NCBI GenBank assembly: GCA_902580225.1
Contig: CACHJU010000020.1
Location: 1-42,418 of the forward strand
Reading direction: 5' to 3'
Length of the DNA: 42,418 bases
Source: an uncultured Verrucomicrobiota bacterium
GTDB lineage: Bacteria > Verrucomicrobiota > Verrucomicrobiia > Opitutales > Seribacteraceae
The notes beneath the pieces are model-generated. The model made no database searches and was not told the origin of the DNA. It worked only from the letters and a program-made list of their open reading frames with translations. Positions 1-8,854 of this stretch are shown piece after piece. Position 1 is the stretch's first letter, and every line of letters starts with the position of its first letter. A program made the translations under genes and the position numbers.

Positions 1-1
1 T

Positions 2-2986
2 GACTATGCCTATGAACTGCCTCAAGGGATTCAGGGCTCTCCTTATATCGCAATTGAAAATGGCATTCTTGTAGGCGATGTAACTAAGCTAAGGGAGTGG
101 AAAACTGGTACTTACGGCAATTCAATTATTGAGGCGGATGGTTTTGGAGCACCGGATTGGGATTCGTCTATGGCGGGTCCAATTTTAACCAAAAAAGCAT
201 TGTCTTTTATCAAAAGACATTCTGAAAGAAATGAAGATAATGGAATACGAAAACCATTCTTCATGTGTTATTGGAGCCAGTCTTGTCATGTTCCCCATAC
301 CCCCCCTGATGAACTGATGGGGGAAAAAGTAAAAGGTGCATCGCTGGACGCTCATTTAGATATGTTGGTGGAGGCTGATATAAGCCTGGGCAAAATAATT
401 GATGCTCTCAAAGCGAATGGTGAAATGGAAAATACATTGATTTTCTTCACTAGCGATAATGGTGGCTTATCCCGAGGTGCTCTCGGCAATTATAAGGGAG
501 GACACAATTCAAACGCAGGTTTCCGGGGAAGTAAAGCACAGGTCTACGAAGGCGGGCACCGCGTGCCTTTTATTGCCCGTTGGGGAAATGGTAAGCAGAA
601 TTCCCTAATCTCCCCCAGCTCTGTATCGGATAGCTTGATCGGGCTTCAGGACATTTATGCCACTTTAGCCGAACTCACAAGTCAACCAATGAATCCAGGA
701 GATGGATTAGATAGTCATTCATTTCTCGGCTCGCTTCTTGGCCAAAAAACTTCTTTGCCTCGGACATCTTTACTTATTCAGGCAAATAATGGAGCTTATC
801 ATGGACAACAATCCAAAAAATCCGTTCGAGAAAACATATGGAAACTAATTGCAACTAAAGAATTAAAAGCCATTGAATTATATAATCTCGCCAACGATCC
901 AATGGAGAGTAACAACCGGATTGGTGAAAAATCGCAACACGGTCGAGTCGAACGGATGACTACTGAATTAAATCGAATTATAAACTCTTCTAGAAGTACT
1001 CAACCTTTTATCTTATCTAAGAATGAGGAGAACATTGCCCAACCCAAAATACATTCCTATGAACTTTTCTCTCCCCGTGCCAGTTTAATTGGTAAAATGA
1101 AAACACCTCAGGGAACCAAAATCCAAAATTGGGGAGATAAATGGAAAATTGAGGGAAAAAGTCCGATGAGAGTATCCTTCACTCCCAAAACTGGCAGTAA
1201 ATGGAATCTTTCAGAATACAAACTTGTAGGTGTTCCAATTCAAAATTGGGAGCCCGGAATAACTACAATCGAGGGAAGAATCAACAACGGAAACCTGACC
1301 AGTTGGTCCCACCATGCGGTTGGTTTTGCAGTGGCACCCAGTTGGGAAAAAATAACTTTAGGGTTCCCCTTTCCGATGATAGAAGAAAGCTACCAGGGAT
1401 CATATCTTTACAAGGATCAATTGGCCAAGCCAGACGGACACCGTGTACATTGGCGAAGGTTTTTTCCTGAGGATGTTCGGGAAATCATATTTGACCTCAC
1501 CTCATCATCGGGAAAAATTAATACATTGATAAATGTGCCCATTCTTGCATGGCCCAATAAGAACTTATTAAATGATCGCTTGGAAAGCTTGCCCTATCTC
1601 GATGATCTTGGTCAAGTAAATGCCGTCCAATGGCCTGGCAAGGCAATGAACTTAAAAGAAGCAAGGGATACTATGCTAACTGAGTTCAAACAGGCTCAAA
1701 AAGATGCTAAGGAGAGAAAAATAAGTAAATTTGGTGGATGGGTTGACGGTCCGAGATTGAATGCAACCGGCAGATTCCGGACTCAAAAAGTGAATCAAAA
1801 ATGGTGGCTGGTTGACCCGGAAGGCTATTTGTTCTTTTCTGTAGGCACTTGCTTAACGGGCAATCGTGCGGAAACCTTAGCCGAACCAAATAGAGAAAAA
1901 AATAACTTCTTTGCTTACCTGCCAGGTGAAAATGACTATTTAAAATGGACAGGGTTGAGAAAATTAGGAGGAAGAAAATTTATCAATTTCCCCGCTTTAA
2001 ACTACAGGCGATATTTCGGGGATAAATGGGAGGAAACGGTCAATATTGGAACTCATAACCGCTTGCGGGCATGGGGATTAAACACTCTTGCTTGCTGGTC
2101 GGACGAAAGGTTACAGAAAGATCGTAAGACCCCCTACATGCTAATCTCATCCATTTGGTGGCAAGCCAATGGTCATCGAAAATTTCCCTCCCCTTTCCGT
2201 CCAGACTTTCAATCCGACTTGGAAAAAAACCTCAGAAAACTAGCATGGGCAAAAAACGATCCTTTTTGTCTGGGAATTTTTATTGGGAATGAGTTGGAAT
2301 GGCCGGATCGAATTGGGGAAAAAATTCAAAAGCTTCCACTAGACCATCCGAGTAAAATTTGGGCAGTCAATGAATTAAAAAAACAGGGCAAAAATAATTC
2401 ACCCGCAAAAGTAAAAGATTTGGATCAACTCTATTTCCCGTTCGTAAAAGCGTTCTTTCAAAAATGTAAAGCTGCGATCGAAAAAGAACTTCCCGGCACC
2501 CTCTTTTTAGGTTGTCGAACCCACCGTGGACCTAATGTACTAGGAAGGGGAGCACTTGGCTCAGTGGATGTTTTTTCTGTAAATGTTTACGATTCAAGAG
2601 TACGATCATGGCAGATTCCCACCGATATAGACATTCCCATTATTAGTAGCGAATTCCATTTTGGTGCAGTAGACCGGGGAGTTCCCAGTCCTGGGCTTTC
2701 CGGATCTTGGGATCAGCGACAACGTGCACTTTCTTTCGCCCATTATTTAGCCTCGGCACTAGCGGACAATCGATTTGTGGGCGTAAATTGGTTCCAATGG
2801 ATTGACCAGTCGGCTGCGGGACGAAAAGACCGCGAAAATCACCAGTGCGGCTTTATTGATGTTGCAGGAAGAGCTTACCCCGAACTTGTGGAAGTGGTTT
2901 CACAGGCAACCAAAAATATGTATCATGCTCGGACTAAAGAAAATTCATACACCGAATCCGTTCTTGCTGACTTATTAAAAAATTAA
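2..2986 (+). CDS. Sulfatase fused to GH50/agarase-like glycoside hydrolase (5' truncated)
   Basis: The reading frame is open to the left window edge, so the true start lies outside; the Met at 170 is internal. The first third is the C-terminal part of a type I sulfatase: a His-containing CHVPH stretch near nt 290, the metal-binding SDNGG motif near nt 451-467, and a YEGGHRVPF stretch near nt 545. The N-terminal formylglycine segment is outside the window. After a linker and a probable beta-sandwich region (about nt 1050-1600), a clan GH-A hydrolase resembling GH50 beta-agarases begins with a GGWVDGP...WWLVDPEG stretch (about nt 1732-1830). Its probable acid/base Glu is in GNELEW (about nt 2287-2304) and its probable nucleophile in SEFHFG (about nt 2648-2665). 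Inferred role: removing sulfate from, and cleaving, an algal galactan-type polysaccharide. The GH family assignment is from motif resemblance. The next sulfatase follows after 8 bp. Confidence 0.8.
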   Translation, partial: DYAYELPQGIQGSPYIAIENGILVGDVTKLREWKTGTYGNSIIEADGFGAPDWDSSMAGPILTKKALSFIKRHSERNEDNGIRKPFFMCYWSQSCHVPHTPPDELMGEKVKGASLDAHLDMLVEADISLGKIIDALKANGEMENTLIFFTSDNGGLSRGALGNYKGGHNSNAGFRGSKAQVYEGGHRVPFIARWGNGKQNSLISPSSVSDSLIGLQDIYATLAELTSQPMNPGDGLDSHSFLGSLLGQKTSLPRTSLLIQANNGAYHGQQSKKSVRENIWKLIATKELKAIELYNLANDPMESNNRIGEKSQHGRVERMTTELNRIINSSRSTQPFILSKNEENIAQPKIHSYELFSPRASLIGKMKTPQGTKIQNWGDKWKIEGKSPMRVSFTPKTGSKWNLSEYKLVGVPIQNWEPGITTIEGRINNGNLTSWSHHAVGFAVAPSWEKITLGFPFPMIEESYQGSYLYKDQLAKPDGHRVHWRRFFPEDVREIIFDLTSSSGKINTLINVPILAWPNKNLLNDRLESLPYLDDLGQVNAVQWPGKAMNLKEARDTMLTEFKQAQKDAKERKISKFGGWVDGPRLNATGRFRTQKVNQKWWLVDPEGYLFFSVGTCLTGNRAETLAEPNREKNNFFAYLPGENDYLKWTGLRKLGGRKFINFPALNYRRYFGDKWEETVNIGTHNRLRAWGLNTLACWSDERLQKDRKTPYMLISSIWWQANGHRKFPSPFRPDFQSDLEKNLRKLAWAKNDPFCLGIFIGNELEWPDRIGEKIQKLPLDHPSKIWAVNELKKQGKNNSPAKVKDLDQLYFPFVKAFFQKCKAAIEKELPGTLFLGCRTHRGPNVLGRGALGSVDVFSVNVYDSRVRSWQIPTDIDIPIISSEFHFGAVDRGVPSPGLSGSWDQRQRALSFAHYLASALADNRFVGVNWFQWIDQSAAGRKDRENHQCGFIDVAGRAYPELVEVVSQATKNMYHARTKENSYTESVLADLLKN

Positions 2987-2994
2987 AAAGGCTC

Positions 2995-4545
2995 ATGACT
3001 AGGTTAATAAAATTTAAAGGCTTTATTTTGGTTGCATTCCTTTTATCTAATACTCTCAAATCCGATATCCGTCCTAATATTCTTTTTCTTTTTAGTGATG
3101 ATCACGCCCTTCGGACAATCGGTGCCTATCCCGGATCTATCAACAGCACTCCTAATCTTGATCGGATTGCCCAGCAAGGTGCAATATTTACCAATTCATT
3201 TAATGTGAATTCAATCTGCTGTCCTAGCCGGGCGGCTATCCTCACCGGCAAACACAGCCGAGCGAATGGGGTAATTGGTAATAGTTCAAAGTGGAACGGT
3301 AAACAATGGGTTTATTCAAGAGAAATTGGTAAGTCAGGCTACCAAACCGGACTTATTGGGAAATGGCATCTTAAAGGAAATCCAACTGATGAATTTCAAA
3401 GTTGGGAAATTCTCTCAGGTAAAGGAGGACAAGGATCCTATTTTAATCCAACCTTTCTTTCTTCCAAGGGAGAAACCAAGGTAATAGGTCATTCTACCAA
3501 AATTATTACCGACAAAGCACTTGAATGGCTAAAAAAGCGGGACGATGCAAAGCCTTTTTTGCTCTGTGCTCAATACAAAGTACCCCATATTCATCGCCTA
3601 CCCCCAATTAAACATATGTACGGTTACGATGAAGTTGAATTTCCGGTGCCTGATACTTTTTTCGACAACTTTTCTACTCGTTCATCTTTTGTTTCGGAAA
3701 CATGGATGGCACTCAAGGGGATGAAAGGGCATGTCTTAAATGTTGCTCCGACAAAGGAAGAAATTGATAAAAACCCAAAAATCCGACCATTATTCCTCAA
3801 CGAAATGACTCCTAAACAACAAAAAGCATGGCATTTGGCCTATGATCCAAGAAATCTCAAATATCGGCAATTACTACAGGATGGAAAGTTAGAAGGTAAA
3901 GCAAAAACACTTTATATTTATCAACGTTTTATTAAAGATTACATTCGTTGTATAGACGGTTTAGATGATCAAATTGGCAGAATTCTGAAATTTCTCGATG
4001 ATAATGACCTGGCGAAAAATACTCTTCTTATCTACAGTTCCGATCAAGGTTTTTTCACGGGTGAGCATGGGTGGGCCGAAAAGAGATGGATGTACGAGGA
4101 AAGTTTTAAATCTCCTCTATTGATGCGTTGGCCCAATACAATCAAACCTGGCACGGAAATCACAGAACTAGTACAAAACATTGACCTTGCTCCAACCTTT
4201 TTGAAAGCAGCTGGTTTATCAGTGCCAGAGAATCTTCACGGTTTACCACTGCAACCTCTATTTTTAAAGAAATCAAATCAATCTTGGCGGAAAGATATTC
4301 TTTATCAATATTTTGATGGTGGAACACCTCAAAAAAGAGGGCCTTACAATATGCCTAGACATGAAGGCATTCGTGATGAAAAATATAAATTAATTTCATT
4401 TTATGAATTTAATCAATGGGAATTCTATGACTTAGAAAAAGATCCAAATGAACTTAGTAATTTAATTAATGACAAAAAAATGAATAACGAGATTTTTCGA
4501 ATGAAAAAAAGGCTAAAGATATTGAAAAATAAATTTAGTCAATGA
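2995..4545 (+). CDS. Secreted type I sulfatase
   Basis: 516-residue arylsulfatase-family protein. Residues 1 to about 23 form a hydrophobic signal peptide, so it is exported. Asp35-Asp36 (FSDDH) supply calcium ligands. The sulfatase signature C75-C-P-S-R79 contains the Cys that is converted to formylglycine (the first Cys of the pair fits C-x-P-S-R). A second metal site and substrate region are seen in SSDQGFFTGEHGW and KRWMYEES, a combination common in sulfatases acting on sugar sulfates. The C-terminal region has the usual FYDLEKDPNE element. Substrate cannot be assigned from sequence alone. It follows the sulfatase/agarase-like fusion by 8 bp with a weak upstream AAAAGG, so the two are probably one operon for sulfated polysaccharide use. 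An anaerobic or aerobic formylglycine maturase is needed but not seen here. Confidence 0.93.
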   Translation: MTRLIKFKGFILVAFLLSNTLKSDIRPNILFLFSDDHALRTIGAYPGSINSTPNLDRIAQQGAIFTNSFNVNSICCPSRAAILTGKHSRANGVIGNSSKWNGKQWVYSREIGKSGYQTGLIGKWHLKGNPTDEFQSWEILSGKGGQGSYFNPTFLSSKGETKVIGHSTKIITDKALEWLKKRDDAKPFLLCAQYKVPHIHRLPPIKHMYGYDEVEFPVPDTFFDNFSTRSSFVSETWMALKGMKGHVLNVAPTKEEIDKNPKIRPLFLNEMTPKQQKAWHLAYDPRNLKYRQLLQDGKLEGKAKTLYIYQRFIKDYIRCIDGLDDQIGRILKFLDDNDLAKNTLLIYSSDQGFFTGEHGWAEKRWMYEESFKSPLLMRWPNTIKPGTEITELVQNIDLAPTFLKAAGLSVPENLHGLPLQPLFLKKSNQSWRKDILYQYFDGGTPQKRGPYNMPRHEGIRDEKYKLISFYEFNQWEFYDLEKDPNELSNLINDKKMNNEIFRMKKRLKILKNKFSQ

Positions 4546-4655
4546 ACTAATGAAATCTCTTAAATTTATTTGAATTCAAAGTAAGTAGTTTCATTGACTT
4601 ACATATTGCTCATGTTCAGGGTTTCATTTATTCCTCATTAATTTTTAACCTCTCC

Positions 4656-4993
4656 CAAGTGGTTTCGTTCACAACAAGAAGAGCTCATATTAAACAAATT
4701 TCAGGAGCAATCTTGGCTCCTTACATCCACTCTGCCAAAGAATACCGAACAACGGTTAAACAAGTTAATGACGGAGTGATTGGGAAAATTGTGGAAGCCC
4801 TTTACCAACCGCAAACTTTGATTATTCCGATCCACTTACCGAAACGGTATTACTTGGTGTTATCGCTACTCGATTCCCGAAGCAGGAACTAATTTGGGAT
4901 GCTTTAAAATTATTTTTTAAAAATAGCCCCGAAGCAGCTTCTCTCATCAAAAAGAAATATCGTAAGGGATGGGAAGTAAGAGGACTAGGCTGA
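4656..4993 (+). pseudogene. Remnant of a Gfo/Idh/MocA-family oxidoreductase
   Basis: No intact gene lies between 4546 and 4994. From 4814 to the TGA at 4991-4993, one frame reads as a typical C-terminus of the Gfo/Idh/MocA oxidoreductases abundant in Verrucomicrobiota: DPLTETVLLGVIATRF, then a region with LIWDALKLFFKNSPEA, ending in KKKYRKGWEVRGLG. It has no start codon. The preceding stretch (about 4659-4813) encodes a fragment with VKQVNDGVIGKIVEA, resembling the middle of the same family, but in another frame. The junction near 4805-4816 looks like an internal deletion plus frameshift. A 77-codon open frame from GTG 4659 crosses the junction but loses the family pattern after it. This is most likely a dead fragment of a sugar-dehydrogenase-like gene once linked to the sulfatases. 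4546-4655 holds nothing recognisable. Confidence 0.68.
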
Positions 4994-4994
4994 A

Positions 4995-6263
4995 TTAATT
5001 TTCTCCATCTCGTAATTCACCCATCCATCCACCCTCTTTGGTCGGCGGAGAAAATTTTATAGCATATGGAAGTTCTGTATCTCCTTCCAAAATTTGTAAT
5101 TCTTTCCATTTTTTTTGATTGGAATTAAAGTTGTCCAATAAATATGAGCCTCCGTCATGAATGGTCTTTTTCAAAAGTGTGTATAAATCTCGTATCACAT
5201 ATTTGCCGAAACCCACTTGGCAAGCAGGTACCGAGACAGTTCTGCGGTCACAATTCATAGAGGGTTTAAATCCAAGTTTTTTTTCAAGATCTCCTTGAGA
5301 AAAGAATTCATTCATAACTAATCCCGCCCATCTTTCACTGTGTTTCCATTCTTTTCCAGGATTACTGACATCAGCACAATGCAAAATAAAAGAACTCAAT
5401 AAAACTCTTGATTCATAACTTAAAAAACTCGAGACATTTAAACCATTTTTATAATCCGAACGGGCTGCACCAATATCTTCTTGAGTAGGTTTTTTTCGAT
5501 GTTGCTTGATCACCGAAACTAATTTGTCAGAAAGTTCGGAAAATTCTTTCATCTGATCCTGATGCCGCTTCATATCAGTCCACAAAATAGATTGTTCAAT
5601 CAAATCTCGTCCCTCTTTGATCTGTTTCTTTTGTAAATCTTCCATTCCTTCATTAATAACTAAAATTTTATGCTTATCTAAAAGTTCGAGAACATAGTTG
5701 GCCGAGCGCTTTTCTTGCAAACTCTCTGCACCAGTTTCCTTAAAGTAGGGATGCTCAACTTGAATAAGAAATGAATTATTCACTCCAGTGTGCAAAGCAT
5801 CGTGACCAAGTGCAGACAGAATAAGGCAAGACCGTTCGGATGGAGTAAGGTATACGCCCCCACCAGTTTCCAACAACATATGAGTCGTAACCATAACATC
5901 CATGGCATGCGTAAATGAATGATATTCCTTGCGGATTATTGAATAATCAATTCCATCGTCTTTTTTAAAATATCCCTCTCTCAAATCCTCAAAAAAAGCA
6001 TGTAAAGAGTCTGCTTTGGGATTTCCGGGCAATTGGTAACAACCCGCATCAATAAAAAAGGAATTAAAGACTTCCAATTGTGATTTATGTGAATTCGAAA
6101 ATTCAAATGCGTTACTTGAAAAGCCAAAAGAATCAATTGAAGAATATTTTCTATTAGTCCTTAAATTAGAATCTGAATCGCTCACACAAGAAACAAGCCC
6201 CAAAAAACAAAAAAAGAAAACAAATTTGTTACATAAATAAAAACTATAATTTAAAAAATTCAT
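4995..6263 (-). CDS. Class I (PDEase_I) 3',5'-cyclic-nucleotide phosphodiesterase, predicted lipoprotein
   Basis: 422 residues. The N-terminus is hydrophobic and ends in the lipobox L23-V-S-C26, predicting lipid anchoring facing the periplasm. Residues about 110-395 match the catalytic domain of eukaryotic class I PDEs rather than bacterial HD or HD-GYP proteins. Y114-H115-SFT-H119 corresponds to the catalytic His and first metal His. H154-D155-AL-H158-TGVNNSF is the class signature HD-x2-H-x4-N. HCADVSNP supplies the second metal Asp (D298). The segment RWAGLVMNEFFSQGDLEKKL is strikingly like PDE4. CQVGF supplies the invariant substrate-purine Gln (Q349). Expected reaction: hydrolysis of cAMP and/or cGMP to 5'-NMP. 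Base specificity cannot be read from sequence. It is last in a - strand unit, 54 bp after the secretin gene. Bacterial members of this class are uncommon. Confidence 0.9.
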   Translation of the reverse strand: MNFLNYSFYLCNKFVFFFCFLGLVSCVSDSDSNLRTNRKYSSIDSFGFSSNAFEFSNSHKSQLEVFNSFFIDAGCYQLPGNPKADSLHAFFEDLREGYFKKDDGIDYSIIRKEYHSFTHAMDVMVTTHMLLETGGGVYLTPSERSCLILSALGHDALHTGVNNSFLIQVEHPYFKETGAESLQEKRSANYVLELLDKHKILVINEGMEDLQKKQIKEGRDLIEQSILWTDMKRHQDQMKEFSELSDKLVSVIKQHRKKPTQEDIGAARSDYKNGLNVSSFLSYESRVLLSSFILHCADVSNPGKEWKHSERWAGLVMNEFFSQGDLEKKLGFKPSMNCDRRTVSVPACQVGFGKYVIRDLYTLLKKTIHDGGSYLLDNFNSNQKKWKELQILEGDTELPYAIKFSPPTKEGGWMGELRDGEN

Positions 6264-6317
6264 AATCTCTAATAATCTATCAATTAATAAATCCTAATCA
6301 TAGTGAGCAATAATAAA

Positions 6318-8843
6318 TTATTTTCTAATACCCTTCATTTGAAAAATAATCTGAGCAGAATCGCGATTAAAAGCCTGCTCGAATTCAGGATAATAGTTTA
6401 TAACTTCATAAAAGAAACGGGCAGCATCGTAATCAATTACATGGTATTTATCCTTAAGTTCTTGTTCTGTTGGAAAGATAATTTGGCGACCAACCCGAAA
6501 CTCATCAATTGTGACTGGCATGGTGCTATTCAAAGCTAGAATTCTCTTCAACACCAACACACCTTTTAAGACCTCCAAAGCATCAGCTCCACGGACTCCA
6601 GGAGGAGAGATATTGGTTCCTAGTAAGATTGTATTTCTATTTGCATCGTCCTTATTTAATCTACTCATTAACTCAATATAATGAGATGCACTACGCACTC
6701 CAGTGCGATAAATCTTGGCCCTTGGGTGCTCAAAAGGGCCAGCCGAATTTGCTTTATGGTCCGCAAAATTGAACACCAAAGAATTATCTTGAGACTTTGC
6801 TAATTTATCAAGAAGAATACTCAATAAATGAGTCTTAAATTTGTTGCCATATTTGACATCATTATTCTCTTCAAAAAGAAGAATGTGATCATCAGCAATA
6901 TATTGATGAAATTTTGATTTATGTACAATTTCCCAGATCATCCTTCGTACAATAACTTCTTCTCCGGGAACTTTTTTACCCAAGTAACTAAAGATTGGCG
7001 CCTCGTCTGCAATTTCAGGGTGCTTCCTCTTATAAGCTCTTAAATCTTCTAAAATATTTTGATAAAACTCGCTTTTAGTGGCAAAAGAAAGATCAAAAAG
7101 GTCGTCATCCCGAATTCGATAAGCATTTCTAAAAAGCAGATTGTCAAATGAATCAAAAGATTGAGAATCCTTGGGAATGACATAACTGAAGGACTTTTCA
7201 GACGCGTCCATTATATGTGGTGTCAGAACAATGATAACTTCACGATCAGCACCGCTTTCTGATTGGGACTTAAATAGATTACCTAATACTGGTATTTTGG
7301 AAAGTAGAGGAATACCGGTCGACCCTTGGTTCTTTTTTTTGTCAATTAATCCTCCTATAATGAAAGGGGTATTATCTGCGACCCGAATAAAACTCTGAAC
7401 TGTCTTACTTTCAATACTTGGAGGCGTTCTTTTCTCAGGTTCAAGAGAGCTTTCGGAAGCATCATATATAGCACTACTTACAATTGTCTCAGTCTGCATT
7501 GTAACTTCAGAACCGTCTTCTGAAATTCTTGGTCGAATATTTAATACAATTCCAGTATCAATATAATTTACACTTTTTTGAGTCCCGTAGGAAGTGGTCT
7601 GAATCGTCGTGTTGGGGATTTGGGTACCAATACGAATTAATGCCTGTCGACCATCAAGCACTAAAATGGTTGGGTTAGTCAAAACCTCTGCTGTCCCATC
7701 TGAAATTGAAGCATTCAAGGCGGCCTTAAAACCAAGAGGATTTAAGTTTCCAGGAACTCCAAGAATACTATCAGTGACCGGTTTTGAAGGATCCGTACGG
7801 GTCATTCCATTATAAATAGGATATCCAGAATATGATCCTATTTGATCATTCCTAAATGAAAATAAAGAATTTTGATCAGAATAAAAGCGACTACTTATGC
7901 CATCTGCATTTAGCTCGGTGATTGATCTTTTACCGCTATGGTGGTAATTGATTCCCAATTCTTTCGCTTTGTTCGTATTTATTTCAACAACCAAAGCTTC
8001 AATAACAATTTGGCTTGCCGCAACATCTACTTCATTTCTCATCAAATTCAATAGTGCATTCAGTTGTTCAGGATACTGCTTCTCATAAATAAAAAGTAAT
8101 CTTTGCTCTGGTGCTCCGGTTGTTGATGAATGAAGGTATGTGCCACTTAGACGGTCGGTGCCCATCGCATTTCTTCCTCCGTCCAGGGCTGGTTGCATCA
8201 AACTTGTCTTCGCTGCATCTAATATTTTGACCACTATTGGATATTTTTTAGACTGAGCAAATTCTGTAAAGATACTTTCATTTAATGTTTCACCTCTTCC
8301 TGCACTAAACTCAACTGTACTGTATCCTAATGCTTTGAGTAATGCTAAGACTCGATCACTTTGCATGTAACTCAAGCGATAAGAATGAAAAGCATACAAA
8401 CTTTTTTCAGATCCGATAGCAGCAATGGGCGTTGGAGGTGACAAAGGAGCCTGTGCTTGGTATTGTCCTGAATTATTTACAGGAGGAACCACAGGCTGAC
8501 CTTGAGGTGCATAGCCTTGTTGAAATTGCTGAGCAGGTGCATTATTAGGAAAAGCCGGTTGTGCCTGTGCAGTATTTGTCTGTGCATATAAATTTCTAAA
8601 CTCTTTTTTTTCTGAGTAATCAACCGAGGACACCCCTAAAGGTGTGGGTGGAATTTTGCGGGAAGTTATTGAAGTGGATATTTTTCTAAAATCAAGTTCT
8701 GAAATTTCTCCAAAATTTTCACTAAATTCAATGACCTCTTTAGCCAAGGCAATACTTGCGATAAAAGAAGAAAAGAACCAAAACCAGAATAAACTTAAGA
8801 TACTGATTTTTTCTAAAATAATAAGATTATACTTTTTTTTCAT
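6318..8843 (-). CDS. Secretin (GspD/PilQ superfamily) with extended C-terminal domain
   Basis: 841 residues. A signal segment with a hydrophobic core (about 11-34) is followed by a low-complexity linker rich in Gln, Pro and Ala (about 90-138). An N-domain-like region covers about 145-275, and the secretin domain about 276-546. The secretin part is recognisable from VIEALVVEINTNKAKELGIN, then SDGTAEVLTNPTILVLDGRQ, a DTGIVLNIRPRI strand, and the closing IPLLSKIPVLGNLF and VIIVLTPHIM motifs. The product should form an outer-membrane ring pore. Unusually, about 295 residues follow the last conserved strand, much longer than the short S-domain of many GspD proteins and with no family I recognise. 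No other type II secretion or type IV pilus gene lies in the window. Its start is 11 bp from the stop of the upstream carrier-like gene, so the two are probably co-transcribed. Confidence 0.9.
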   Translation of the reverse strand: MKKKYNLIILEKISILSLFWFWFFSSFIASIALAKEVIEFSENFGEISELDFRKISTSITSRKIPPTPLGVSSVDYSEKKEFRNLYAQTNTAQAQPAFPNNAPAQQFQQGYAPQGQPVVPPVNNSGQYQAQAPLSPPTPIAAIGSEKSLYAFHSYRLSYMQSDRVLALLKALGYSTVEFSAGRGETLNESIFTEFAQSKKYPIVVKILDAAKTSLMQPALDGGRNAMGTDRLSGTYLHSSTTGAPEQRLLFIYEKQYPEQLNALLNLMRNEVDVAASQIVIEALVVEINTNKAKELGINYHHSGKRSITELNADGISSRFYSDQNSLFSFRNDQIGSYSGYPIYNGMTRTDPSKPVTDSILGVPGNLNPLGFKAALNASISDGTAEVLTNPTILVLDGRQALIRIGTQIPNTTIQTTSYGTQKSVNYIDTGIVLNIRPRISEDGSEVTMQTETIVSSAIYDASESSLEPEKRTPPSIESKTVQSFIRVADNTPFIIGGLIDKKKNQGSTGIPLLSKIPVLGNLFKSQSESGADREVIIVLTPHIMDASEKSFSYVIPKDSQSFDSFDNLLFRNAYRIRDDDLFDLSFATKSEFYQNILEDLRAYKRKHPEIADEAPIFSYLGKKVPGEEVIVRRMIWEIVHKSKFHQYIADDHILLFEENNDVKYGNKFKTHLLSILLDKLAKSQDNSLVFNFADHKANSAGPFEHPRAKIYRTGVRSASHYIELMSRLNKDDANRNTILLGTNISPPGVRGADALEVLKGVLVLKRILALNSTMPVTIDEFRVGRQIIFPTEQELKDKYHVIDYDAARFFYEVINYYPEFEQAFNRDSAQIIFQMKGIRK

Positions 8844-8854
8844 GGATGAAGTTT

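Noticed and set aside
170-2986. Start of the first gene at ATG 170
   Set aside because: The frame is open without stops back to the window edge and encodes sulfatase-like sequence, so this Met is internal.
4995-6263. Bacterial HD-GYP or generic HD phosphohydrolase
   Set aside because: The spacing YHxxxH, HDxxHxGxxNxF, HCAD and CQVGF fits class I PDEs, and no GYP motif is present.
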